Positions 13,012 to 24,297 of a stretch of 64,000 nucleotides of DNA are shown here, piece by piece. Position 1 is the stretch's first letter; each line of letters begins with the position of its first letter. The notes under the pieces were generated by a model that was not told the origin of the DNA, did not search any database, and saw only the letters and a program-made list of their open reading frames with translations. Both the position numbers and the translations under genes were made by a program. Origin of the DNA: Haliclystus octoradiatus (taxonomy: Eukaryota > Cnidaria > Staurozoa > Stauromedusae > Haliclystidae); contig OU744451.1 in NCBI GenBank assembly GCA_916610825.1, positions 20,299,482-20,363,481 on the forward strand. Reading direction: 5' to 3'.

Positions 13012-13599
13012 TTAATTAACGTCATATTTAAATAACTATTGACTAAACTACTTCGATCTTTCCTATATAAACTATTACATTTGTGTTTCTTTATTTTGAT
13101 ATAAATTTAGTTTGAAAAGAAGTATATCAGTGCTCACCAGCTCCTGAAAAAGCATAACAAACAAGCAAACAAGCAAAGTACACTGTACACTAATCCAATT
13201 AAGATACTTGCAAATAACATTTATAATTACAGTACATAGGTCGTAGGTAGAGAAGTATATTTATTTCTCTGTTTATATATTATTCAAAGAGCACAAGCAA
13301 GAATAAAAATATTCCAGGTTGGATTTGAAATTAAACAAAAATCGAAAATTTGACTTGTTTTTTCGTGATCTAAATTCTATAATATCCGACTGAGTCAGTC
13401 GAAGCTTTAATAATTTTGCCTGCGTTACAAATTTAAGATATATACTGTTTCTTAGAAGCATTTTTAGTCTGCACTCAGGCTAACAATGAGCTAACAATAA
13501 AAAAGTCATTCTTGTTTTCAATAATATGCCCTAAATCTTATTAAAGTGACACGTATTGAAGTTTAAAGTAAAACTTAGACCATCCTCTTTCTTCGCCGA

Positions 13600-15050
13600 T
13601 GAATAACAACACGTCAGCTTTATTGTTGAAAATTTCACATATTTCCCAGCATTTTCCGACTCTTCTTTTTGTGAAGCAGCAAGGGAGTCAATAATGCGTC
13701 GCTGTATACCTTTTTTTCATGTATTGCTACTAACATCCACTTATTATGCAGAGAAAATCATTATTCACAGCAACGCATTATTCTCAGATTCGTGTTCACG
13801 GCAGTTGCTCGGCACAGATGCGTGTTCTTGCTGGCAAGCTCTTCTGCTCTGCAAGATATTACGCCACAGCATGTGTTTTACTCAGTCATGTATTACGTTA
13901 AAATTTCTGTTTTGCTCAGACGCGTATCCCCCAAGCCCCTCTAAAATTTTAGCCTCTCGAATTTAGTTATCAAGGTTGACCGATTTAGAGAAACTTCATT
14001 CTGCAGCTTCAAAAGATTATATGTAATGTCCTTTCATATTGAAACAATACCTGAATATCACTAAATAATATCATTGTTTTACAAGTATTGAGTTTAATTT
14101 AGCAGACTATACTAAAAATTTCTATTCTGGCATTAACAACAGCCTTCAAAATTGACCTATACGTGTTAGAGGGTTCTCGAGATTTTCAAAAAAGTCAGCA
14201 TTATACTACTATGGTATTGCACACTCTGCAATAGAATCATGTATATGTATCAAATAGTATGTCTTACTTCAAATAGCACATTAACAATATCGCTTTCAAG
14301 CCTTATTGTACCATAAATACATGATTATTAGCCTACTGCTAAAGTACTATATCGCAGAGTGTGAGTTGTGTTCGTAAGCGAGAGCCTAGAATATTCTCTG
14401 CATTTGCCAGTCAATTTTCCATTGACAAAGAGATATACATACATTATCTATAGTTCAATGTTGAAGGATGTTGCTGAAGATAGACTATATAAATTTGTCA
14501 GTTAGTCTTTGAAATTAAACTAAATACGTGTAAATCAATGATATCTAGTGATATTCATGTCTTGATTCAATATGAGAGACCTATATCCTGCTGAAGCTGC
14601 AGAATTAAGTTTCTCGAAATATCTCTTACGTCAACTTTGATAATCAAATTCGAAAGACAATAGAGGTTACAAATTTCTGAAGTAGGCTGGGGATACGTGT
14701 TTTAGAAAAGCAAATGTTGTGACGTGATACATAACAGGGTAGAACAGATTGCCAGCAAGAACACGCGTCTGAGCAAATGACTGCAGTGACGTAATAGATT
14801 TCCGAGCAGAACGGATTGTCAGGTGGAACTTCAGGCATCTGTGCAGAAGAAATGTTGCTACGTAATATAGATTGCCAAAATACTCGTCTGAGAATAATGC
14901 GTTGCTGTGAATAATGAATTGCTGTGCAGAATAGGCGGATGCTAGTGACAAGATAAGACAAACCATGACACAGGTCATCGATGCATTTTTGACCCGTTTG
15001 CTGCATTGGTGTTGTAATCAAGAGCATGATTGTCATTATCTTCATAAGAA
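13600..15050. mobile_element. Large foldback element, ~450-bp or longer arms
   Basis: The left arm (about 13670-14120) and right arm (about 14500-14995) are diverged inverted copies. Shared blocks include ATTATTCACAGCAACGCATT, GCGTGTTCTTGCTGGCAA, ACTTcATTCTGCAGCTTCA and GAATATCACTA. The spacer, about 14120-14500, is unique sequence. The open frames in both arms (13694-13966 plus, 14644-15045 minus) are copies of the same sequence and are not genes. Outer limits are approximate because similarity fades. Confidence 0.75.
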
Positions 15051-15224
15051 GCGTAGTCTTGCACCAGGGAACAATGTCGAATATGGGTGTGTTTCATGCA
15101 TACAAACAAGTGTAGTCAGCCTACGGCTTCGATGGATAACACGCGCCTCGGCCTGATAATTCTCAATGTCCTTCTCGATCTCGTTGGGTAATTGTTAATT
15201 GGCTGATTTAGCTGGCATGGATAG

Positions 15225-16259
15225 TGACGCTGAAGTGGCTTGTTTGTTGGCTTACCGGAGCAAAGTTCGATTAAGCTAAGAGTATTAAATGATGCCAAAG
15301 CAAATACATTCGTTATTAGAGCACACTTAATGGTTGGAGCTGAAAAGATTAAGAACATCTATGAGTCGTTTACTGCTGTTGGTAATCCTCAGCGTCCTTT
15401 TTTAAATAAGGATAATAGATGCAATGATAGCTGTATAAATTGAGGACATGATACAGATAAGTGTTGGTCGAGAGGAAATGGCAAGTCAACATGTTTTTGT
15501 TGCGACCATGTGGGATGCGTCACCATAGGTTGTAAAATTCCACGTATACCGGGAAATGACAAAGAGGCTGTAATGTATGTGGAGCCAATTACGACCCCGA
15601 AACAATGAATAGCTTGTAACCCGTGGTTGTCACTAATGCATGATGTCATGGCATTGTAGATGCGGGAAGTTCCTGCACCATAATTTCAGAAAAAGTAAAT
15701 GAAAACATTGGATCGGGTCGCACAATACAGAATCGTCACAATAGAATGATGATGAATAATTCTACAACTGATTGAATTATGGGCCTGCTTTGAAAAATAT
15801 TACTGTAAGTGGTGCTAAGAAAAATGTAAGTTGTAACATAGATGAAAAATTTGTTTGCAAATATTGATATTATCCTTGGTATGGATGCAGTCAACGCTTT
15901 TGGCGGTTTAATTATTGGGGCTAATAATCAGTTCAACTTCGGATTATGTTGTGATTCTATTTGTACGGTCTCGGCGACTGAAGTACCGCCATCTAAGGAC
16001 GGAAAATGGACTTTGAAACGGAAATTGCTAACACTCCTGAGTTTATGAATAATGTTGTTACTCATAATTATATGGAAGATAATGTAAAATAATGTTTTGT
16101 ATGCTGAAGGAATGGATTAAAAAAGGATCATTCCTTCCGTATGATGAAAACGCACTAGGTCAGCTAAAAGCACTAATACTATTACTTGCAGTTGTGCAGA
16201 AAAATAAAAGGAAAGTGAGATTGGTTGTTAGAGCACGCGTAATTGTTGAGGCTGAAAAG
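15225..16259 (+). pseudogene. Old LTR-retrotransposon remnant: gag, protease and start of RT
   Basis: In order, though with shifts and stops, the + strand shows: a gag C-terminal segment; a zinc-knuckle-like C-x3-C-x3-GH-x4-C pattern near 15420-15465 broken by one stop; a second knuckle in which the His is lost; a protease active-site relic VDAGSSCTII near 15655 (Asp-Ala-Gly instead of Asp-Thr-Gly); a flap-like ILGMDAV at about 15870; and an RT N-terminal segment at 16092-16220 (EWIKKGSFLPYDEN, then AVVQKNKRKVR). After 16225 the sequence switches to a second gag copy, which continues beyond the inserted younger element at 19814. All are inactive. Confidence 0.6.
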
Positions 16260-16556
16260 TGTAGTATTTTCAATATATGTGTTATATGTTGAATCTGCCA
16301 TGTCACGATGACGTAATTATTTCTCAAATGTAATGTAATGCTATCATGTTCGTTGACCTTCTGTTATTGTAAAATATGCTGAATCACAATGATGTATACA
16401 TATACCAGCTACGTAATTATATATCTAGATGATTCTGTAATATTAGTCAGCAAATTATAAACTTGTATATATATGTAGGATTTGAAATCAATAAACACTT
16501 TTCAGTTACAGCAGATTCAATGTCTCGTCTCTGACTTTATTCCTTGGGATATCACA
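16260..16556 (+). repeat. 5' LTR of the gypsy-like element
   Basis: Begins TGTAG and ends ATCACA, matching the TG...CA rule. It contains AATAAA in TTGAAATCAATAAACACTTT (candidate polyadenylation signal) and TATATATATG upstream of it. It is the same length as the 3' copy. Confidence 0.9.
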
Positions 16557-17497
16557 TTTTGGCGTCAGCGGGTGGGACTAAAGTAACTATGCAACATGAC
16601 ACTGGTGCATCATGCATAATTTGATCCTCTGTCTTGTGGCATGAGATCGGTTCGCCTGATCCTAAATTATCTGAAAGTAAATTAAGTAGTTCTGATAATC
16701 GTGGTCTCAATGTATTAGGTGAATATTTATTAACAATAGCTAGAGAGGGGGTACCCTTACCCATAAATGTACAAATAGTTGAATCTTCACGTAAATACGG
16801 TTTATTTGGAAGAGATATATTGAAACTTTCGCATGTTGGTTCTGTTGAAATCTCTACTGAGTATTTATCTGTTGTTAGGGGTATTTTGGCCACGATGAAG
16901 CTCAATACAACTGCCAAACCAAAATTTTGTAACGCGCGACCAGTTCCATTGCCGTTACAGGATTCTGCGACCAAAGAACTTGAACGTCTGCAAGCCATGG
17001 GCATTATCGTGCCTTTGAACACTGGCGGAGCAGACAATGCCTCTCCTATTGTTTTGGTAAAAAAGTCTAATGGTGACCTCCGTATGTGTGCTGATTTCAG
17101 TGTACACGTGAACGGTAAAATTCTTAGTGATTCTTATCCCACTCCATACATGGCAACAATTTTTGCAAATCTCAACGGTGTCAAATATTTCGCAAAAATC
17201 GATTTAAAATCTGCGTACGGCTGGCAAATAGCTATTGACGAAGAGGCACAAAATCTTTCAACATTGAATTCTCATAAAGGTTTGTTCAAGGTTACACGTC
17301 TTCAAATGGGCATGAAAAATAGTTCTTCCATTTTTCAACAAGCAATTGAACAAATTGTCACTGGTCTAAAAGACATCATCCCATATCAGGATGATATTTT
17401 GATATACGCGGCAAACGAAGATTCCTTAAACAAGCGCGAAAATGCAGTCATGGAAAGATTTGAACAGCGACGTTTGTCTATCAAAAAAGAAAAATGA
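16557..17497 (+). pseudogene. Protease relic and reverse transcriptase of the gypsy-like element
   Basis: Protease is reduced to an active-site stretch HDTGASCII close to the LTR, ended by a stop near 16620. A 287-codon open frame follows (16634-17497). Its N-terminal third is the protease/RT linker; the rest is RT with ASPIVLVKKSNGDLRMCADF, FAKIDLKSAYGWQIAI, a LFKVTRLQMGMKNS segment and the catalytic box PYQDDILIY. The usual residue before the two Asp is a hydrophobic one, here Gln. Frame ends by a stop at 17495-17497 before the RT thumb, so the polyprotein is broken. Confidence 0.85.
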
Positions 17498-18113
17498 CTT
17501 CAAAAAGTTGAAGATATTTCATTTTTCCAGACCCAAAATTAGTTGAAAAATTATCTCTATTGCTCCGCCCATCTCTCGTGATGAAGTAGCCTCGTTTGTG
17601 GGATTTGTCAATTTTTTTGGACGTTTCATTCACAATTTTGCAGACAAACTAAAACCGTTAAAAGATTTACGTAATTAAGACAGCGCTTTCAAATGGACTG
17701 ACGCTGCGCAACAAGCTTTTATCAATCTAAAACAAGAGCTTTCTTGAAAGCCACTTGTACAGCCATATTCTTTATCCAAAGATGTTACAATAACTACTGA
17801 TGCCTCGGGTAATGCAATCGCTGGCATTTTAACGCAAGACGACAAACCTGTTCTTTTCGTGTCTAAAACTCTGTCGAGTGATGAACGAAATTACTCCTCC
17901 ACAGAACGTGAGGCGCTTGCTATTGTTTGGTGTTGTGGACGTCTTCAGCATTTTATGTTAGGTCGCCGTTTCTCGATCATTACTGATCATCAAGTGCTAG
18001 TCTTTTTATTTGGCGAAAATAAAGCCTTTCCAAAAACTGCATCAACCCGAGTTTTTCGATGGGCAATTAAGCTAATGGCTTTTGATTTCGACTTAAAACA
18101 TTTCACATGCTGA
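17498..18113 (+). pseudogene. RT connection and RNase H relic
   Basis: After the stop the homology continues in shifted frames: a VGFVNFFGRFIHNF segment near 17600, then RNase H with TTDASGNAIAGILTQDD near 17795, YSSTEREALAIVW near 17900 and ITDHQVL near 17980. Internal stops occur near 17675 and 17745. The last part is open at 17859-18113. Confidence 0.75.
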
Positions 18114-18114
18114 T

Positions 18115-19375
18115 GTGTTATCGCGTTTATCCCAAACCACAGTTTCACGTGAAGACGTTGTCGCTAACATAAATGTTGCCACATCCTCTGCATTTTTTGC
18201 TCCTGTTCTTGACGTGGCCACTATCAAATCAGCCACTGATTGTGACCCTTTAGCAAAGGATGTTATCTCTTGTGTTGTTTCAGGCCGCTGGTTCAATCTT
18301 TCTTAAGCCGAACAGCCATTTGCAAAAGTGCGCGATAATTTGACTGTTTAAAATGGGATGTTAAACTTCAAATCATGCCCTTTCATCCCTTTAAAACTCC
18401 GCCCAATTGCATTTCAGAAGGCGCATTCCACTCACCAAGGTATAAATGCCACTACTCGTTTTCTATTGCAAGGTGCCTGGTGGCCAGGAATATTTCGTGA
18501 TGTAGACCGTTATGTGTCTGATTGTTCAAAGTATTCTGAAATACGTCCTCTGTGCGATCGTTCTGTCCATCGTTGGCCTGAAGCTGCCCCATGGGAACAT
18601 GTTCACATGGATTTTGCCCATATTACTGACATAGGGAACATTTAAATTGTCACCGACGCCGGTAGTGGCTGGATTGAGGCCTTTAAATGTGCCGATCGGG
18701 CAACGTCAACCGTCGTTCGCATTCTCGCGCAAATTTTTTCTCGTTTCGGAATTCCAAAAAGCTTTGTTTCAGATAATGCAAAGGAATTCATTAATGATGA
18801 TATCGTTCAATGGTTGGTCACTTCAGACTCCTCTAAAATTGAATCCCCTGTATATTTTCCCCGAGCTAATGGTCTTGCAGAACGTGCAGCTCAAACAGTC
18901 AAAAAATCCATGAAGGCTTGGAATACCGGTTTGCGTATCTCTTTCGACTTAATTTTATATCGTTTCTTACTGGTTCACCGTGCCACATCCCTAGCGAAGG
19001 GGAAGACTCCTGCAGAGATTTTTACAGGCCGCCAGCATTGAGTTCCTTTCGTTGCTGAATTTGCTATTGGATATACTGTTATGTATAAACCGGTTAGTAA
19101 CAAGGCTGCTCAGCCTGCAGAATATTGTAGCTAAAGGTAATAATACGGCGTGGTTATCCACTGACGGCAGAACTGTCTTAGCTTCTCGTTCTCAACTTGG
19201 ACGATCAGGTAGCGATAAAAATAATGTAAATACAGAGAGATCGTCGCCTGACGATGTAGCTAATCCTATTATACCTGGTACATCATCTGTGGATCGTTCT
19301 GTACGTGAAATAACGACAGCTGTTCGCCGTTCAAATCGTATATCTCAACCACCGGATAGATTAGGATATAATTAG
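18115..19375 (+). pseudogene. Integrase relic of the gypsy-like element
   Basis: Shows the zinc-binding N-terminal region (HSTHQGINATTRFL, then GAWWPG, YVSDCSKY with the second Cys apparently lost), followed by the catalytic core: HMDFAHITD, VTDAGSGWIEAFKC, FGIPKSFVSDNAKEF and GLAERAAQTVKKS. These supply the D, D and E positions. Stops at about 18645 and shifts at about 18860 and 19040 break the frame. The C-terminal extension ends with a stop at 19373-19375, before the 3' LTR. Confidence 0.8.
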
Positions 19376-19511
19376 ATTTAATGATATTATATTGATATTA
19401 AAATCTACTATATTCACACAAAGTAAAAATTATATTAAAATTATTATTCGGCTAATTGTATTAATTCTGTTTGATAATTATTTTCATATCATCGAACTAA
19501 ACGGGGGAATT

Positions 19512-19808
19512 TGTAGCATTTTCAATATATGGGTTATATGTTAAATCTGCCATGTCAGGATGACGTAATTATTCCTCAAATGTAATGTTATGCTATCATG
19601 TTCGTTGACCTACTGTTATTGTAAAATATTCTGAATCACAATGATGTATTCATAAACCAGCTACGTAGTTATATATCTAGATGATTCTGTAATATTAGTC
19701 AGCAAATTATAAACTTGTATATATATGTAGGATTTGAAATCAATAAACACTTCTCAGTTACAGCAGATTCAATGTCTCGTCTCTGACTGTAATCCTTGCG
19801 ATACCACA
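19512..19808 (+). repeat. 3' LTR of the gypsy-like element
   Basis: Begins TGTAGCATTTTC and ends ATACCACA. It has the same length as the 5' LTR with about 16 substitutions and no visible indel. Confidence 0.9.
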
Positions 19809-19813
19809 AAAAG

Positions 19814-19935
19814 AGAAAAATAATTATGAGTCGTTTACTGCTGTTGATATGCCTCAGCGTCGCTCTTTAAAAAAGGAAAATAAATAATGCGATAGCTGTA
19901 ACAAGTCAGGAGATGACCTATTGGATTTCAGAGAA
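19814..19935 (+). pseudogene. Continuation of the interrupted older gag copy
   Basis: The sequence GAGTCGTTTACTGCTGTTG occurs here and at 15363 in the older copy, followed in both by CTCAGCGTC and a knuckle-like C-x2-C (TGCGATAGCTGTAA). Together with 16225-16259 it shows that the younger element split a gag segment. Confidence 0.65.
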
Positions 19936-22900
19936 GTAGATCAAAGGATTGACTGATACACTGGTTCAAACGAAGGGTGTTTGCAGAACATAAATTTAGT
20001 AAACTAAAACTAAATAAAAATGAACGATAAAATAGATGTTTTATCCTTCACCTTTATTACAAAATTAATATGTAGAAACTTACTGAAAAAATTAAATAAA
20101 CTAAATAAATGTACTGTACATAAATTTGATAATACTAATAACGTATTGTTGAAGAGAGCGAATAGCTTGAACTTATCTAATGTTGAAATCGAAAGGTTAC
20201 AACTTGAACTCATGCAAAACAAATCCATCACTCAACTTAGTCCTTACTATACAACAATCATTGCGAAGATCACTTCCTCCAAAGTCTTCATACTAGAAGA
20301 ATAGTCAAGCTAGCCACAATAATCCTCAAAACACTCAAAACTGAAACCCAAAACTTAATATTCATCCTCTTCAATATATTTATTACCAAATATACATCAT
20401 CCGAACATCCAAAACACCTTACCTCACCTTGATGCCATACAGCCTCACTAAGATGGTCATTTGAGGCAGTTGGGACAAGGCTACGGCAAATTGTTAAAGG
20501 ACATCATTAGAATACATCACTGCTTTGGGATGGAAAAGGAGGTGCCATTTGATGAAAATTAGCAACCGTTCAAAGATACTAAAAATCATCTGCTTAACTT
20601 ACATATAAAATAAACTCAACCAACTAACATACCTAATTATTAACAAAGAAAAAATCTACATTACTATTATTGACATTATTATATTATTATTATACTTATT
20701 TTTATAATTTCCACTATAATATAATATCTTCATTTTTCTTCTTCGATGTTTTGATCAATATATTCACTATTGTTATTACTAATATTATTATAGTTTTCTG
20801 ATGTAAATATTATTACTTATTGATATTATTCTAATTTTATATTCGTATCAATGTAAAATGACCTACACATGCTCATTTTGGTAATATATTCAGATAAAAC
20901 ACACACACACACACAAAGCGAGATATATAAATTATAATAATTTAAATTCAAAATCCGTTAACACTTTTACAGAGCAGAAAACCACACCTTTGGATAATCT
21001 CTCGACATATTTGAATCACAGAGTTGCAGTAAAGGTTCTCACCAATAGACTTTTGAGTGCCACAATAGTATTTCTGAGATTGGTTATTTCATAGACATAA
21101 AAAATTATTCAAAAACACTGTACTGAGGTTAAATTATATCAAAGAATTGCTGGAAACTGTTTATAATAATAAACCGATACGAAAAATCGCTTCTTGTACA
21201 TTTTTATTGGGTATTATAACCAAGGCAATGGTCCAAAGTTCAAGAAAAACTAAATCCGACAACAGCAATTTATTTCAGAGGAACTTATTAATTTTATAGA
21301 AGAAACTTTGATAATCTGTCATAAGCACAATATAAGGCATACATTATAATGCATCACTTTTAGTTTTGTTCAATGTATCAGATTTTCGATATATCAGGTC
21401 CCGATATCATCTACAAAGCATAAATTCACAAATTCATTTTGATGCACAATCTTTCAGAATAGATTCTCATACAACAGAATTTTAAATGTCACAATTATAA
21501 TTCTGACATTTTTCAATTAATAGACAAAATTATTCAAAATCACTTCACTGAAAGTTTGTGATATTTTTTTAAATTTTGGAGCGTTATCCCCATTGAATTT
21601 TTGTATTAATTTAGAGGGGCGTTGAGCTCCCATTAACAAATAGTTTCCTGAAATCAATCAATGTAGTGGTCTTATGATGTGAAAATGTCGCAGAGAGAAA
21701 AAATGCAGTTCAAATGGTTTCGAACTTTTCTGATTTAACTCGAGCGCCAAATATAGCAAGCAAATGAAATAGCTAGCTATTTTGAGATAATTGGAGGAGA
21801 CTAGAATGTCTAGATTTGTTTCCCAAAATCAAAATAGAATATTTCGTCATTCACAAAGTATTCAAACTTTAAGATCTATTTTCATTACCGATTGATTTTA
21901 TACTTGATAAAGCCTTTTATTGTGATCAATGTGAGTGTGGACATTGGGAAGAACATTGATTTTGATTAATGATTTTCAGATAGTCCAAACAGATTCTGAA
22001 CTATTCATAATGAACGGAAAGCCGTGACCAATAAATGAAATTTCTTTTTAAAACTACTCCTAGTGACACTGTTCTCACAGAAGCCAATAAACTGCATAAA
22101 TGGTGCTATAAAATTCGAAATAATTCTCATTTGTTTGGAAATGACAAAAGTTTTTCACGCAACAATTGTCTCTCTGTTGGATATTTTTGACACAGTGAAA
22201 AATCTGGTTTTGGAGTAAAAACAATAGTATAGTGTATTGTTTGCAAAACAAGAAAGCAACAATGATCTTTTAAATTTTGTTTATAGACAGTCTCACGTTC
22301 AGCCCTACTCTACTGTCAGCATGGCTGCAATACAATAACTGGATTAAGATTCAATAGAAGCAATGTGCTGTATAACAATTGCTTTTCTCAGCGTACAGTA
22401 TTGTGATGGTCTCAAGCTTGTTGAAGAAATCCAGATGATCAGATGATTGAGGTCGCATATTTGGCGTAAGGAGTAGAAGGAATGTTCCCTTAGGAAGAAG
22501 TTTCCTGAGACCAGAAATGCCTGATGAAAGAATCTGTAATATCACAGCAAAGTTCTTACTATGAATTATAATATTCGCTTTCCCCAAAAAGAATTGATAC
22601 AGTGTCATTAATTACTCTAGAAGAAGCCATAATTTTCCTGTTCAATATTAAGACTAAATTCTTTGTCTTACATTTATAGATACACTGAACTCCTTCTTGA
22701 ACAAAAATCAGCGTACGGCATGACATCAATACAATATAGGTATGGAGTTTTTCAAATACAATAGGTCTGGAACTGTAAAAGCTCAAGCTTTCTTGCGGTT
22801 TCGAACCACAATACTTTATGTAGTAAAATGGACAATAGAAAGTCCTTTTTTAGTTATGAAAGTGCTCTAGAAGTTTGAGTTGAAACATTTCAAGTTGTGA

Positions 22901-24297
22901 AGAGACATCAGCAAAGAAGTAAACACAACATAATCCTATCAGATGTGGATGGTAAGAAATAATTTATGTTTCATTTGATTGAGATATGTTTGACATTTGC
23001 ATATTTATAGATTTAACTAAGAAATTCTCAGAGAATTTTCGAAAGTTAAATGTTTTTACTTATAGGCTGCACTTACGCGACAAGTGGATTAACAGAACCA
23101 GGTTTTTTTTCTGGATCCTCTTGCGTCTAGACGTAAAAAGGAAACTGTGAGATTATTATTCCGCTCAGTGCCTCTATCAGGATTCAAGTAAGGATAGGAA
23201 ACTCGGGCTTCTTAAGCCAGATTTTGCAAAACTGGAAACCTACTGTCATCTAAACAGAGATTTATATAAAACCCAGGACTACAAAAGTCCAATTTCCACT
23301 CGCAGCAATGCGGCTTATAAATATTGGCAATCACATGTCCCTGTTTTAAAATAAAATACTATAGTTTAGTAAACATTTAATGAATCGTTCTATACAAGAT
23401 AAAATCGTGAATGTCTAAACTGATTACTTATATATGCACTTTTTAGAAGTCGATTTTTGAAGAATTTTGAATACGCAGGTTTTTTCTCTCGTCTAAACGT
23501 AGCGTTAGATACCTCAGTCATGGATTATCAGAATTACTGATTCCCTGTTTTGATATGGTCGTGCTTCGATATATTTCTAATTCCTCTGTTTTGCATAGCG
23601 AAGAAAATATATATACTATTTGACGTGTATTGGTTTCATTGATATCCATTTTGAATATCAAATTGGATAAGAAGTTTCATTCAATTTAATCTAGTTGATC
23701 CATTTTTTATTGTTTACATCTGTTATTGTATGCGAATTATTTGTTGCTTTAACACTTATAGTTGAATTCTTCCGCTCGCTCTATGATTCAAGCAAAAGGA
23801 ATGGTTGATCAGATTGTCGGAGGTTTATATCTGAATGTTCTTTATCTTGCGATTCTTACTCAGTCACATTTGACCAACAGTCTGGGTCGGTATCGATGGA
23901 AACACTCTTTCCCACATTGCTATACTTATAAACTGTAACTTTGAAATTAAATTCCTTTACTCATGGGTTATTTATAGGTAAATGGTATGTTGCCTACATA
24001 GCTCGAATTAAATAAATATTGATTTCATGTCAGTTAACCAGTTCATGAACAGGTTTTCACAGTGAAAGGAATCTGTATGTAAATATTATTACTGTATAGG
24101 TTGAGTGAATATCTGCATGAATCATTGAGAGGTAAGAACAACAGGTGATTCAGAAATTTGATGCAGTAAATTGCATAAATGAAAGACTCAATTTTCAACC
24201 TTTTATTAACATTATCTATACTCTCACATAAAGGACACCATTCGAAACACTGTTGAACAACATTTCTTTACAAATTAAATTAATTTGAATTGAGAAA
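19936..24297. other. Intergenic, AT-rich, no gene recognised
   Basis: A 94-codon frame at 20020-20304 is Asn/Leu/Lys-rich, lacks any motif I know, and is mirrored by an opposing frame. At 20640-20850 the DNA is a run of TTATTATTA-like low complexity. A (CA)n tract of about 7 repeats lies near 20890-20915. The rest, including 22351-22786 with minus-strand frames, shows no domain and no splice context. Confidence 0.5.

Larger units (their letters stand above)
16260..19808 (+). mobile_element. Ty3/gypsy-like LTR retrotransposon, gag-less and degenerate
   Basis: Two 297-bp LTRs (16260-16556 and 19512-19808) bound a 3.55-kb element. The 5-bp duplication AAAAG flanks it exactly (16255-16259 and 19809-19813). 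After the 5' LTR comes TTTTGGCGTCAGCGGGTGGG (primer-binding region), then protease almost at once, RT, RNase H and integrase; there is no room for gag, so a deletion removed it. A purine-rich tract (AAACGGGGGAA) precedes the 3' LTR. Stops and shifts break the pol frame. By eye the LTRs differ at about 16 positions (roughly 5%), so the insertion is moderately old. It landed inside an older retroelement copy. Confidence 0.9.

Noticed and set aside
14644-15045. 133-codon minus-strand frame
   Set aside because: It is the right arm of the foldback; the left arm contains its inverted copy with a different frame pattern, so no coding constraint is shown.
15115-15190. tRNA-Arg-like sequence (GATGGATAACACGCGCCT, later TTCTCGATCTC)
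   Set aside because: The words recall A and B boxes, but I could not build acceptor, anticodon and T stems. At best a decayed tRNA-derived fragment.
16552-17037. 161-codon minus-strand frame
   Set aside because: It is the opposite strand of the protease/RT region of the gypsy-like element.
20020-20304. 94-codon frame after the gypsy element
   Set aside because: Low-complexity composition, no motif, and a mirrored frame on the other strand; kept only as part of the intergenic note.
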